Below, in pieces: positions 35,894 through 48,236 of a DNA stretch of 64,000 nucleotides (positions are counted from its first letter, which is position 1; every line of letters starts with the position of its first letter). A program made the translations under genes and the position numbers. The stretch is taken from positions 185,343,643 to 185,407,642 of the forward strand of contig NC_077228.1 in assembly GCF_027887165.1 (NCBI RefSeq), given 5' to 3'. The DNA comes from Monodelphis domestica (lineage: Eukaryota > Chordata > Mammalia > Didelphimorphia > Didelphidae). The notes beneath the pieces are model-generated. The model saw only the letters and a list, made by a program, of their open reading frames with translations, was not told the origin of the DNA and searched no databases.

Positions 35894-36454
35894 CATTCCA
35901 GCTTTTTATGTGTCTATAGCTGATTCTTGTTACTGCAAAAGAACTTTCCCACCAGTGATGCATCTATTAAAATGAAACAACACAAGGAACATTTTGAAAT
36001 GATTCACCAAATGATGAAGGAACTCATGGAGGAATGATCTTTAGAGCAGTCCACTGTTCATATCTCTGCTACAAAGGAATGCAAGACGGAGAATTAAGAA
36101 GCCACGGTAAGCTATGATAATAGCACTGGTAACTCCCATTTACACAGTGGCTCAACGCTTTCTTTCCAGTTATGAAGTAGATAAAGCAAATATTAATGTC
36201 ACCATTTTATAGATGAGGAGTGATAGACAATTCTCTATTGTCATGGACAAAAGATATGCTCTCCCTTTCTTGTTCCACACTCAAAATTTTCCTACCTAAA
36301 GAGGATCTGAGAAGAGAGGGCCCCCTCTGTGCCACAAAGAAGCATCAGAGAAGGTCTTTGGTGTAGAATGGAAACCAAAACAGCTATTAAAAACGACAAG
36401 TAATGTGTGATGTCAGCAAATGGGAATGGATGTGTGGATTTTTTCCTTGATTAT
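35894..36454. other. Unassigned sequence
   Basis: No feature recognised. Confidence 0.4.
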
Positions 36455-36775
36455 TCTTTTTTTTTTGGTTTGTTACATTAAACTTCCCATGTAACACCCT
36501 CTTTCCTTTCCCCCTTCCCCTATACTAGAGAAGGCATCATTTGACTAAAAATAGATATATAAATAAAACTATGCCTTGTTTATTTCCATTTATCAATTCT
36601 TTCTCTGGAGATGGGCATATATACATGTATACAAGTCATTCTTCAAGCAATATTTCTGTTGTTGTATGTAACTTGGTCTTGCTTGTTTCACTATTCAGAA
36701 TTTTATGTAGGTTCATCCATGTTTTTATAAATTAACCTACTCACCATTTCTTATGATGCAGTAATATGGACTGAT
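36455..36775 (-). mobile_element. Old L1 3' fragment
   Basis: Antisense L1 3' UTR with ACTAGAGAAGGCATCATTTG and the ATTTATCAATTCTTTCTCTG segment shared with the copy at 10245-10270. Confidence 0.75.
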
Positions 36776-36984
36776 TTTAAATGAAAGAAACAGAATTCAA
36801 GACAGTACATACGCAACGATTATAACTGAAAATATACTAGCATTGATCAAGAGAGAACTGGAAGGAACACATATATTGTTCACTTGGTTCTTTTGGGACA
36901 ATATTTCCCAAAGTCATAATATTTCTTCTCCGAGTCAATCTTTCATTTTTGGATGCAGCTATGAAAATAGTAAGGAGGCGCACT

Positions 36985-37190
36985 ATGATAGAGTGGATAA
37001 AGAGTTGGCCTCTGAGTAAGAAAGAACTCAGTTCAAGTCCTGTCCTTGACACACACTGGTCAGATACTTAGCTTATCAGCCTTCTAGGGAATGAATTCCC
37101 TAAGAATTAGCAAGTGCCAACCTGCTGCTGTTGGAGGAGAAAATTAAGCCATGTGGGAGTTCTCTTTGCCAATAAAATCAACCTATCAAG
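36985..37190 (+). mobile_element. CORE-SINE with a third tail type
   Basis: GAACTCAGTTCAAGTCCTGT, then CCTAAGAATTAGCAAGTGCC and GGGAGTTCTCTTTGCCAATA, paralleling 35440-35655. Confidence 0.55.
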
Positions 37191-37699
37191 ACAATGGTCT
37201 AAGAAGTTCCAACACATAATTTGAGAACAGAATTGGCAGAACACCATGATTCTTCATATAGTTAAAGTATTCCAAATTCAATTTGGAAACATATGCTTGT
37301 GTTTGGGACATACTTTCTGTGCTAATTTGGGCCATCCCTTAAATAGAATTGTGGTCATTACCTAAACGGTGTCTTAAAACCCACCAATAGCTGTAGGTAT
37401 TTACATAATGAGACTCTGTCTCTTCAAATAAACAACGAATCTACTGTAACACAGAACTCATCAATGCAATATTTACCGACTTTCTATTTTGAGGAAAGAG
37501 CTGTGTTAGGCACTCCAAGGGGATATAAGGAGTTAACAGATAATAGTTAATAGTTTGGGGCATTCCATTCCCCTTAAGGAGGGAAATCCTGTACATCTAT
37601 CCTCCCCCATTCAAAAATAGAAATACAGTGGCTTGAAGGCCACCATGCTTTTGATTCTTTGAAGAATCCTTCTGAGTGGGAAAGAACCCATATAAGAGT
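37191..37699. other. Unassigned sequence
   Basis: A possible L2/MIR end lies near 37450-37520; otherwise nothing was recognised. Confidence 0.4.
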
Positions 37700-37898
37700 A
37701 CAGATTAAAAGCTGGGAGGGGGCTTTAGAGGCTATCTCATCCAACCCAGGAGGAAACTCAGAGAGTTTCCAGAGAGGTGAAATGACTTGTCCACAGTCAT
37801 AGAAGTAATAAGTGAAAGAGCTGGAAGTTCAACCCAGGAACCCTGACTTCAAATCCAGTGGACTTTCCATTTGACCCGCACTGCCATCTTCCACCATG
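37700..37898 (-). repeat. MIR relic
   Basis: GAGGTGAAATGACTTGTCCA and TTCAAATCCAGTGGACTTTC. Confidence 0.7.
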
Positions 37899-37994
37899 GC
37901 CATACCCATTCAGTATTTAAGTAAGTGTACATTGTGGGGTAGGCTCTACCCTCATTGATCTATCCTCTACATAGCTACAAAAATAAATTTCCTT

Positions 37995-38166
37995 AAACCC
38001 TTACTTTCTGTGTTAGTAACAACTTTAAGACCGAAGGTCAAGGCAAATGGAAGGTAAGTGACTTGCCCAGGGTCACACAGCTAGTAGGGTCTGAGGCTAG
38101 GTTTGAACCCAGGTCCTCCTGACTCCAGGTCTGGGGCTCTTATCCACTGAGCCACATAGCTGCCCC
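37995..38166 (-). mobile_element. WSINE1-like CORE-SINE
   Basis: GTGACTTGCCCAGGGTCACA and ATCCACTGAGCCACATAGCT are intact; the tail is short. Confidence 0.85.
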
Positions 38167-38214
38167 ATTTGCCAAAATAAGTTTCCTAATGAATTCAAAA
38201 GCCCTGAATGGTTC

Positions 38215-38461
38215 CTTATCGCCTCTGGGTTAGAAAGCCGGTTTCAGAATCAGAAAACCTGTAAATAGTGAGGACATGAAATTCAGTTGGACAATTTTTC
38301 AGATTCATAAATGTTTTCTGAATCGATCTTTCATGAGGAACATAATTAAGAGAATGGGGAGAGATGCTATAGGGAACTGGTCTCAATCAGGTAAAAGGGG
38401 GCTTAATATGTCATCTCTGACATATACAGACCCTAGGCAAGTCACTCATCTCAGGTGTGTA
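38215..38461 (+). repeat. CORE-SINE/MIR3 relic interrupted by L1 copy 2
   Basis: GTTTCAGAATCAGAAAACCT and later CCCTAGGCAAGTCACTCATC; the L1 insertion follows at 38469. Confidence 0.45.
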
Positions 38462-38813
38462 GGAAACTTTTTTTAAATTTTATAATATTTAATTTTATCA
38501 TTTCCAAGTATTATTCGTTAAAGACAAAGATAATTTTGTTTCCCCCCCCCCACCCCCCGTAGCCGACGCATGATTCCACTGGGTATTACATGTGTTCTTG
38601 ATTCGAACACATTGCTATGTTGTTAATATTTGCATTAGGGTTTCCTTTAGAGTCTCTCCTCTGTCATGTCCCCTCAACCACTGTAGTCAGGCAGTTGCTT
38701 TTCCTCGGTGTTTCCACTCCCACAGTTTATCCTCTGCTTATGAATGCTGTTTTTTCTGCTGGATCCCTGCAGATTGTTCAGGGACATTACACCACTACTA
38801 ATGGAGAAGTCCA

Positions 38814-41800
38814 TTACGTTCGATTATACCACAGTGTATTAGTCTCTGTGCACAATGTTCTCCTGGTTCTGCTCCTTTCGCTCTGCATCAATTCCTGGAG
38901 GTTGTTCCAGTCTCCATGGAATTCCTCCACTTTATTATTCCTTTTAGCACAATAGTATTCCATCACCAACATATACCACAATGTGTTCAGCCATTCCCCA
39001 ATTGATGGGCATCCCCTTGTTTTCCAGTTTTTGGCCACCACAAAGAGCGCAGCTATGAATATTCTTGTACAAGTCTTTTTGTCCATTATCTCTTTGGAGT
39101 ACAGACCCAGCAGTGCTATAGCTGGATCAAAGGGTAGATATTCTTTTGTCGCCCTTTGGGCATAGTTCCAAATTGCCCTCCAGAATGGTTGGATCAGTTC
39201 ACAACTCCACCAGCAATGAATTAATGTCCCTACTTTGCCACATCCCCTCCAGCATTCATTACTTTCCTTTGCTATCATGTTAGTCAATCTGCTTGATGTG
39301 AGGTGATACCTCAGAGTTGTTTTGATTTGCATCTCTCTGATTATAAGAGATTTAGAACACTTCTTCATGTGCTTGTTAATAGTTTTGATTTCTTTATCTG
39401 AGAACTGCCTATCCATATCCCTTGCCCATTTATCAATTGGAGAATGGCTTGATTTTTTGTACAATTGATTAGTTCTTTATAAATTTGAGTAATTAAACCT
39501 TTGTCAGAGGTTTTTATGAAGATTGTTTCCCAATTTGTTGCTACCCTTCTGATTTTGGTTACATTGGTTTTGTTTGTACAAAAACTTTTTAATTTGATGT
39601 ATTCCAGATTATTTATTTTGCATTTTGTGATTCTTTCTATGTCTTGCTTGGTTTTAAAGTCTTTGCCCTCCCAAAGGTCTAACATGTATACTATTCTGTG
39701 TTTACCCAATTAACTTATGGTTTCCTTCTTTATGTTTAAGTCATTCACCCATTTTGAATTTATCTTGGTGTAGGGTGTGAGGTGTTGATCCAAACCTAAT
39801 CTCTCCCACACTGTCTTCCAGTTTTCCCAGGAGTTTTTATCGAATAGTGGATTTTTGTCCCAAAAGCTGGGATCTTTGGGTTTATCTTACACTGTCTTGC
39901 TAAGGTCACTTTCCCCCAGTCTATTCCACTGATCTTCCTTTCTGTCTCTTAGCCAGTACCAAATTGTTTTGATGACTGCTGCTTTGTAATATAGTTTAAG
40001 GTCTGAGACTGCAAGGCCCCCATCATATCTGTTTTTTTTTCATTATTTCTCTGGATATCCTTGATCTTTTGTTATTCCAGATGAATTTTGTTATGGTTTT
40101 TTCTTAATCAGCAAATAAATATTTTGGGAGTTCAATGGGTATGGCACTAAATAGATAAATAAGTTTGGGTAGGATGGTCATTTTTATTATATTGGCTCGT
40201 CCTATCCATGAGCAGTTAATGTTTTTCCAATTGTTCAAGTCTACTTTTAGTTATGTGGAGAATGTTTTGTAGTTGTGTTCATATAGTTCCTGTGTTTGTC
40301 TCGGGAGATAGATTCCTAAGTATTTTATTTTGTCTAAGGTGGTTTTGAATGGGATTTCTCTTTCTAGTTCTTGCTGCTGAGCTGTGTTGGAGATATATAG
40401 AAAAGCTGATGACTTATGTGGATTTATTTTGTATCCTGCAACTTTGCTAAAGTTGTTGATTATTTCAATTAGCTTTTTGGTTGAATCTCTAGGATTCTTT
40501 AAGTAGACCATCATGTCATCTGCAAAGAGTGATAACTTGGTCTCCTCCTTGCCTATTCTGATGCCTTCAATTTCTTTTTCTTCTCTAATTGCTACTGCTA
40601 GTGTTTCTAGTACAATGTCAAATAGTAGAGGTGATAATGGGCATCCTTGTTTCACTCCTGATCTTATTGGGAATGCATCTAGTTTATCCCCATTGCAGAT
40701 GATATTACCTGATGGTTTTAGATATATACTGTTTATTATTTTTAGGAATGACCCTTCTATTCCTATGCTTTCTAGTGTTTTTAATAGGAATGAGTGTTGT
40801 ATTTTATCAAAGGCTTTTTCTGCGTCTATTGAGATAATCATGTGGTTCTTGCTGGTTTGCTTGTTGATGTGGTCAATGTAAACCTTAAAATTTCTTAGAC
40901 TTATGAATGTTGGAAATTTCACCATTGGGAAATTTCATACTTGGAAAAAAATTCCTACTGATAGTAAGAACTCTATTGGAATGTGAAACCCCTTGGCATG
41001 GGAGGATCCTTCTCCTCCCTACTTAAGACTACTTTAGGACAGAAACCTTTTGCTAAACAATGGAAAGGGTTTTGACCTATGCTTAAGCATAGAACAGGAA
41101 GTTCTTTGAGTCATGATTGATTTTAGAATTGATACAATAGAGATACTTGGAATGACAGAACCAGGTCTTGGAAAATACAATCTCCACCCTACTTAGAGTA
41201 ACAGGATTTAGAAAGGGCTGCAGCAAAGATCAAGATTTAATTATTTGAGAATATGACCTTAAACAGACATGTGCAAAGCCACAGACCTCTGGGCGGTCCT
41301 GGGTTAAACTAGAGCCACCATTGGCACAGGGGAGACATCGACAGTGATTCGTAGATGTGAGAACTGAGGGGAGGGAACTTAGATGGTTTCCTTAAAGATA
41401 GTGGGGTCTGAGGAGAGAGGGGGAGAGTTTTTTTGCTCTGGGAGGTTTTGCTCTGAGCGAGGTGGCTCTGAAGGAGGACTGAGGAGGTTGCTCTGTTGGA
41501 GGACCAGGAGAGAAGGCTGGCTCTGAAGGAGGAGAATTCTCTGGAAACATTTCTTGAAAGGAGGCTCTCTTGAAGGTGGAGCCTGAGGTTGGCATGAGAA
41601 GCCTTACCTAGAGAGATCTTGGGTGAGTGATAAAACCAACTTACTGATTTATTCATTCTTATTCCTTTCTTACTTTCTCTCTTTTTCTATTGATTAATCA
41701 GTGTATTATAAATTAAATTTCTCTATAAAACCCAGTTGACTTGGGCATATTCATAAATTGGGAATATATTCCCTGGCGACCATCTTATATTTATATAAAA

Positions 41801-43700
41801 CCAAGACACAGAAAACATATTTCAGTGGTCATAATTGATATATATATATTTCCCTTGCTCCCAAACATTTTAATTATCACAGTTTATGGCTCCCACTCTC
41901 TTATCTACAACTAATTAACACTCAAAACTATTTTAGATCTAACATCAATTATGTGGATGGTTTTCCTAATATTGAACCAGCCCTGCATCCCTGGTATAAA
42001 TCCTACTTGCGCATGGTGGATGACCCTTCTGATCACTTGCTGGAGTCTTTTTGCTAGTATCCTATTTAAGATTTTTGCATCTATATTCATTAGGGAGATT
42101 GGTCTATAGTTTTCTTTCTATGTTTTTGACCTGCCTGGTTTTGGAATCAGTACCATGTTTGTGTCATAAAAGGAGTTTGGTAGAACTCCCTCTTTGCTTA
42201 TTATGTCAAATAGTTTGTATAGTTTTGGGATTAACTGTTCTCTGAATGTTTGATAGAATTCACTGGTGAATCCATCAGGCCCTGGGGATTTTTTCTTAGG
42301 AAGTTCTTTGATGGCTTGTTGGATTTCATTTTCTGATATGGGATTATTTAAGAATTCTATTTCTTCTTGTTAGTCTAGGCAGTTTGTATTTTTGTATATA
42401 TTCATCCATATCACCTAAATTGGTGTATTTATTGCCATATAATTGGGCAAAGTAATTTTTAATGATTGCCTTAATTTCCTCTTCATCGGAGGTGATGTCC
42501 CCCTTTTCATCTTTGATGCTGTTAATTTGCTTTTCTTCCTTCCTTTTTTTAATTAGATTGACCAGTACTTTGTCTATTTTGTTTGTTTTTTCAAAGTACC
42601 AGCTTCTTGTCTTATTTATTAAATCAATAGTTCTATACCTTTTGATTTTATTAATTTCTCCCTTAATTTTTAGGATTTCTAGTTTGGTTTTCTGCTGGGG
42701 GGTTTTAATTTGATCATTTTTGAGTTTTTTTTATTTGCATTTCCAATTGATTGATCTCTGCTCTCCCTAGTTTGTTGATACTCAGGGATATGAATTTACC
42801 TCTGATTACCACTTTGGCTGCATCCCAAAAGGTTTGAAAGGATGTCTCGCCATTGTCGTTTTCCTCGATGAAATTGTTAATTGTTTCTATGATTTCTTCT
42901 CTAACTAAACGATTTTGGAGTATCACATTGTTTAATTTCCAATTAGTTTTTGATTTGGTTTTCCATGTACCATTACTGAACATTATTTTTATTGCCTTGT
43001 GATCTGAAAAGGCTGCATTTATTATTTCTGCTTTTCTGCACTTGTGTGCCATATTTCTGTGACCTAATGTATGGTCAATCTTTGTGAATGTGCCATGTGG
43101 TGCTGAGAAGAAGGTGTGTATTCCTTTTTATCCCTATTTATTTTTCTCCATATGTCTATTAATTCTAATTTTTCTAAGATTTCATTCACTTCTTTTACCT
43201 CTTTCGTATTTATTTTTTGATTTGATTTATCTAAATTTGATAATGGTTGGTTCAAGTCTCCCACTAATATGGTTTTACTGTCTATTTCTTCCTTCAATTC
43301 TCCTAGTTTCTCCATTAGAAATTTGGGTGCTATATTATTTGGTGCATACATGTTGATTAGTGATATTTCCTCATTATCTAAAGTCCCTTTTAACAAAATA
43401 TAATTACCTTCCCTATCCCTTTTGATCAGGTCTATTTTTGCTTTGGCTTTATCAGATATCATGATTACCACTCCTGCCTTCTGTCAGTTGAAGCCCAGAA
43501 GGTCTTACTCCATCCTTTAATTCTGACTTTGTGGGTATCAACCCGCCTCATATGTGTTTCTTGAAGACAACATATGGTAGGGTTTTGGGTTCTAATCCAT
43601 TCTGCTATTCATCTATGTTTTATGGGTGAGTTCATCCCATTCACGTTCAAAGTTATGACTGTCATTTGTGGATTCCCTGGCATTATGATATCCTTTCCTA
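38814..43700 (-). pseudogene. L1 copy 2 ORF2 (endonuclease-reverse transcriptase), interrupted
   Basis: Endonuclease pieces lie at 43064-43471 (INMYAPN, VGDLN). Reverse-transcriptase motifs lie at 40251-40925: [24 protein letters not shown] and the catalytic FADD in [12 protein letters not shown]. The C-terminal domain at 38814-39464 shows CWRGC, LIHCWWSC and the WNNLQELMQSE end. The ORF is split by an LTR insertion and several frame shifts and stops. Confidence 0.88.
40877..41944 (+). mobile_element. Solo LTR 1 (ERV1-like, 1068 bp) inside L1 copy 2
   Basis: The LTR begins TG (TGTAAACCTTAAAATTTC) and ends CA, flanked by the 4-bp repeat TCAA at 40873-40876 and 41945-41948. The L1 reads through cleanly once it is taken out. 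A block with CTCTATAAAACCCAGTTGAC is shared with the LTR at 48237-49041. No internal region remains. Confidence 0.82.
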
Positions 43701-44218
43701 ATTCTAACCTTTTCTTCTTCAGCTCTACCTTTTAGTCCAGTGATTTACTTTAAATCAGTCCCCCTTGTCCCCTCCCTTGATATGTTTCCTTTTTTAGTCC
43801 CTCCCTTTTTTGTTCCCTCCCCTCCCCCCTCTCTTTCCCTCCCCTTTTGTTTTCCCTCCCCCCTCCCTCCCTTGGTTTTCCCTTCTCCCTACCCTTGTTG
43901 GGTAAGATAGAATTCAAGATCCCAATGGATCTGGGTGTTTTTCCTTCTCAGAGTTGATTTCCCTGAGATTAAGGTTTAAGTAAAAACTCTCTTCCTCTCC
44001 TTCTTATAGGAGTTTCCTTCCCCTCCCCTTCCCATGTGAATCTTTGTGTGAGAAAGATTATTCTATTTGGTCTTTCTTTTCCCCCTATTTACACATTACA
44101 TTTTCCCCACATGTTAGTATACATAGATTGATATAAATGTAGTCCTTATAGAAGAGAGTTTGAGTAAAAGAAGAAGATAACATTTTTCTCCTTTTCCCTT
44201 TCCTTCATATTTACCTTT

Positions 44219-45224
44219 TCAGGTATTCCATGCTCTTTGTTTTTTGGTGTCGAACTTTCCACAGAGCTCTGGTCTTTTCTTTGCAAAAACTTGGAAATCT
44301 TCTATTTTGTTGAATCCCCATACTTTCCCTTGGAAGTATATAGTCAGTTTTGCTGGATAGCTGATTCTTGGTTGAAGACCCAGCTCTCTTGCCTTTCTGA
44401 AGATCATGTTCCATGCCTTAGGATCATTCAGAGTAGAAATTGCAAGGTCTTGTGTGACCCTGATTGGTATTCCTTTATATCTAAATTGTCTTTTTCTGGC
44501 TTCTTGTAGGATTTTTGCTTTTGTTTGAGAGCTTTGGAATTTGGCAATTACATTCCTGGGAGTTGTCTTTTGGGGGTTTAGTGTAGAGGGTGTTCTGTGA
44601 GCTCTGTCAGTGGCTGTATTGCCCCCTTGTTCTAGAATCTCTGGGCAATTTTCTTTGATTATCTCTTGTATTATGATGTCGAGTTTGCTGTTTATTTCTG
44701 GCTTTTCTGGTTTTACTGTCTATTTCTTCCTTCAATTCTCCTAGTTTCTCCATTAGAAATTTGGGTGCTATATTATTTGGTGCATACATGTAATTATTCT
44801 TAAATTATCTCTTCTCCCTCTATTTTCCAAATTTGTCACCTTGTCAGTGAGATATTTTATGTTCTCTTCTAATTTCTTGGTCTTTTGGCTTTGCTTTATT
44901 AGTTCTTGCTTTAAAGCCTGGTTTTCCTTTTCAGTTTGGTCAAACTGGTTTTGCAGATGCGTGAATTTCTTTTGCATTATTTCCCATTTTTCCTCCCAGA
45001 AGGCTTCCATCTTTTTTATCATTTCTGATTCATATTCTTCATGGGTTTGTGGAGAGTTTCCATTTCCTTTGGAAGGTTTTGGAGCATTTGCTTGTGTTTC
45101 CTCTTCTATCTCCTCTGTGTTTTGTATTTTTGCTCCATAAAATGTGTCCAAAGTCACCCCCTTCTTCTTGGTTTTTTTTTTTTTTTGAATTTTGGGTTTT
45201 TTGTGCTTCTGTGGAGTTTGCCAT
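44219..45224 (-). pseudogene. L1 copy 2 ORF1 with an ORF2-derived patch
   Basis: The frame starts MANSTEAQKTQNSKKKKNQ at 45224. A coiled coil follows (QNQFDQTEKENQALKQELIK) and the LENRGRRDNLRI motif that opens the RNA-binding domain. The C-terminal domain reads LGLQPRISYPAKLTIYFQGK. At 44709-44791 the expected sequence is replaced by 83 bases identical to ORF2 at 43271-43353, which breaks the frame. Confidence 0.85.
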
Positions 45225-45335
45225 CTCTATCTGAGTGGGAGGATTAGCTTTTCTTATCTCTGTCTGGCATTCAGAGGTTTTAGCCCTAGGCAGATTGTCC
45301 TTTCTATGGCTTGGCCCTTGTTTCTGTGCCTCAGC

Positions 45336-45870
45336 GGCTTCCTGGAGCTCTGAGGGCTGGTGATAGGATTAACCTCAGACTGAGTATGCCCTCAGGCATG
45401 GACCTTCAGTGAGACTCAGATGGAAAGATCTGGTCAGGGGGCTACAGGCTCCTCCTGTCTCTCTCTGTTTCCCTGCTGTCTGGGTGCCCCCTCGACTGGG
45501 TCAGGTTGTTTTCAGGATTCGGCCTTCAGCTCCGAGGCCCTTTTGCCAGCCCTGAGGGTTACTGTTGTTTCAGAAGACCCTGCACTCTGAGGGGGGAGGT
45601 GCCGTGGCTTCCTGGAGCTCTGAGGGCTGGTGATAGGATTAACCTCAGACTGAGTATGCCCTCAGGCAGCGACCTTCAGTGAGACCCAGATGGAAGGTTC
45701 TGGTCAGGGGGCTACAGGCTCCCCCCGTCTCTCTCTGCCTCCCTGATGTCTGGGTGCCCCCACGACTGTCTCAGGTCGTTTTCAGGGGGCGGCCCTCAGA
45801 ACAGCCGGCTCCCGAGGCCCCCCTGCCTGCCCTGAGGTTCCTGCTGCTGCCTCGGACTCAGCACTCTGGG
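45336..45870 (-). repeat. Two tandem 270-bp units in the L1 5' UTR
   Basis: GGCTTCCTGGAGCTCTGAGG begins at 45336 and again at 45606. The following sequence matches with scattered differences through the GCACTCTG motif at the end of each unit. This gives about two copies of a 270-bp unit near the expected L1 promoter. Confidence 0.85.
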
Positions 45871-46138
45871 TTGGGTGAGATGGGTCCTGGGACCTTCCCT
45901 TTGCCTTCCCCTTAGATCTGAGTGATCTTGGGCTCCGACTCTTGGGGGGCCATACCTTTTGATCCAGGTCCAGGGGGAGTGTCTCCGGGGTCTATTCTGC
46001 TGTTTGTTTTGGATTTCAATGCCCTAGGAGCATTCCGTTTGAGATCGGTAAGGAGGGGTTTCTGGAGCTCTGAACTTTAGCTTTCTCTAAGCTGCCATCT
46101 TGACTGGAAGTCGGAAACTCTTTTTAAGAAGATGAGGT

Positions 46139-46215
46139 GTTGGGGCAGCCAGGTAGCACAACAGATAGAACACCAGGCCTGGAAATGGGGAAGATCTGGG
46201 TTCAAATTCCATCCC
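46139..46215 (+). mobile_element. CORE-SINE head fragment
   Basis: GGGGCAGCCAGGTAGCACAA followed by GAAGATCTGGGTTCAAATTC matches the 5' part of a Mar1-type SINE; the rest is absent. Confidence 0.65.
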
Positions 46216-46704
46216 CCAATATTCCCTCTCCTGCCTCCATAAATTCATGCAAATTGCCTAGAATGAACTCCTTCCCTATCTCAACTTCTTCAACTCTCTC
46301 TTCTTTTCTTATGGCACAGCTTGATCTTTTTTTCTTCTTTCTGTATCTCTTGGTTTTTCCTCTCTCTCTCTCTCCCCCTCTCTTCCAACCAAAGTATTAC
46401 TCCATATCTATCTCCATACATATTGTATTTCCCCACCTCCATCCCCTTGTCCAGCAGAGCAAGGCAACCTGTTGAGCTGCCACTGTGGGTGCTGTAGCTC
46501 CTGCCTCTCCAGCAATCATTGCTGACGACCCCGAAGGGAAATTCTCACCATCAAATCCTTGGATTCATCAAGTGGTTTAGCATTAAAAATCAATATAAAT
46601 TTATCAGAGGAAATATTACAGAATTTGCATTACTCCCTGCCGTACTGCTACACTCTAAGAAATATGGGACTTTTCCATCTGACTTGTAACTAAAAACTGT
46701 TCTC
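46216..46704. other. Unassigned sequence
   Basis: Pyrimidine-rich to 46440, then plain; no feature recognised. Confidence 0.4.
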
Positions 46705-46815
46705 CCTTAGAAAGTGAGCTCCTAGAGGGAAATGACTCTTTTCTATTTGTATACGCCACACTTAGCCCAGTGCTTTGCATGGAGAAAATGCTTAATAAAT
46801 GCTTTATTTATTCTT
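46705..46815 (+). repeat. L2 3' end
   Basis: GAGCTCCTAGAGGGAAATGA and AAAATGCTTAATAAATGCTT. Confidence 0.65.
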
Positions 46816-47164
46816 GTTAAATTATATATATTTATTAAATTCATTAATTTGTTTATTCATTCATTCATTCAAACTTGGAAACTCCAATGAGCAAAGTCCT
46901 AGTTATCACATACACTTTGCCCACCTTCCTTGCTTCTTTAGCTTCCAGGGATGGGCATTCATGGTAGGATGCAATGGATGAGATTTAGGCAAAACACCTG
47001 GGAAATGGATCTTAGAAAAGTTGAAGTTTTATTTCAAACTCAAATCTCTAGAATCTGGAGTTCTGAGCTCAGAAAGGTGGATTTTTTTCCAGCTCCTCTT
47101 CTTTTTATGCATTTTTTCCCTTAGTAGGTGTATTATGCATGTATGTTTAGGTTTCTGTATACAC
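46816..47164. other. Unassigned sequence
   Basis: AT-rich start, then plain sequence up to the purine tract. Confidence 0.4.
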
Positions 47165-47740
47165 CTAAGCAGGGAGTGAGGGAGAAACAGGGAAAGAAAG
47201 AGAAGTGAAGGAGAGGAAAGGAGAGACACAGGGAGACAAAGACAGGGTGAGAGGGAAAGAGGGAAGGAGGAAGGGAGAAAAAGGAAGAGACAAAGACAGA
47301 CATAAAGAGAGAGGGAGGGGAGGAGGAAGGGAGAGAAAAAGGGAGAGACAGACAGAGACAATGAGAGAGAGAGGGAGGGAAGGAGGGAGAGGGAAGAAGG
47401 GAGAGAAAGAGAGAGACAGAGAACAAGACAGAGAGGGAGGGAGGGAAGGAGGGAGGCAGAGAAAGGGGGGAAAAGGGATTGAGACACAGAAAGACAAAGA
47501 CAGAGAGGGAGAGGGAGGGAGGGAAGAGGCAGGGAGAGAAAGGGAGAGAGAGACAAAGACAGAGGGGAGAAGAGGGAAAGAAAAAAGGAGCGAGAGGAAG
47601 GAGAGAGGTGGGAGGCAAGGAGAGAGAAAGAGAAGGAGGGAAGGAAGGAGAGACAGGCAGAGAGACAGGGAGAGGGAGTAAAACAGGGAGGGAGGGAAGT
47701 AAGAGAGAGGCGGGAGGAAGCAGGAGACAGAGATAGAGAT
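47165..47740. repeat. Long polypurine tract (about 575 bp)
   Basis: A degenerate mix of GGGAGA, GAGACAGA and GAAAGA units with almost no T. It produces long shadow frames in both directions. Confidence 0.92.
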
Positions 47741-48184
47741 TGCAAGAAATTATCTATATATTTTATCAAGAGATCATTTTCCAAGCTCAAAGGGATAATT
47801 TCCTGACTTCTTCCCTGCAGCCCCTGGCTAAAATTTTAAGGCTTCTCAAAAACAGGAGAGGCTCTTCAGTCACAATGTTTTTCAAGAGATGAAATGAATT
47901 TGCTGACAGAAGAGAAGGGAGCTTTCTATATGGTCCTTCAGGGATCTGAGGTTTTCTTTCTTTTCTTTTTTAATGTATAGGACAAAGACATTCAACCCCA
48001 GAGAGCAAGTGATAAGGCTACTCACAGTGTGGGAGGTACAGGAAAGCAGACAAGAGGCTCCAGAGAAGACAGTGGTGCCTTGCAGGCAAGAACTCACCAG
48101 GGGATAACTAACTCTAGCTTTTTACACAGGCATTTAATAGCTTTCCAAAGAGAAAATGACTTTTTTTCTTTGCCCAACCTCCAG
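47741..48184. other. Unassigned sequence
   Basis: No feature recognised. Confidence 0.4.
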
Positions 48185-48236
48185 AGAAAGGGATGAGTGC
48201 TAGGTTTGAGTTCTGGCTTTGCCATTTACAACCCAG
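48185..48236 (+). repeat. MIR3 relic, left piece
   Basis: GAGTTCTGGCTTTGCCATTT; continues at 49046 beyond the solo LTR. Confidence 0.6.

Larger units (their letters stand above)
38469..46112 (-). mobile_element. Near full-length L1 (copy 2)
   Basis: The 3' end is at 38469 and the 5' end at about 46112 (antisense start CCAGTCAAGATGGCAGC). A direct repeat GGAAACT (38462-38468 and 46113-46119), followed by imperfect TTTTTA on both sides, marks the insertion. The order from the right is: 5' UTR with two 270-bp units, ORF1 (45224 to 44219), a pyrimidine-rich spacer, and ORF2 (about 43700 to 38814) with endonuclease, reverse transcriptase and C-terminal domains, then a 3' UTR. A solo LTR interrupts ORF2 at 40877-41944. 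Without the LTR it is about 6.57 kb. Frame breaks show it is dead. Confidence 0.9.

Noticed and set aside
38814-39464. A 216-codon minus frame that looks like a real protein
   Set aside because: It is the C-terminal part of L1 ORF2, not a host gene.
45336-45870. Tandem repeats as a possible CRISPR-like array or satellite
   Set aside because: There are only two units of 270 bp and they are part of an L1 promoter region.
45679-45915. Proline-rich plus frame
   Set aside because: It lies antisense in the GC-rich L1 5' UTR units.
47029-47790. Long minus-strand open frame of about 250 codons, rich in Ser, Leu and Pro
   Set aside because: It is the shadow of the polypurine tract; the composition comes from CTCT/CCCT runs.
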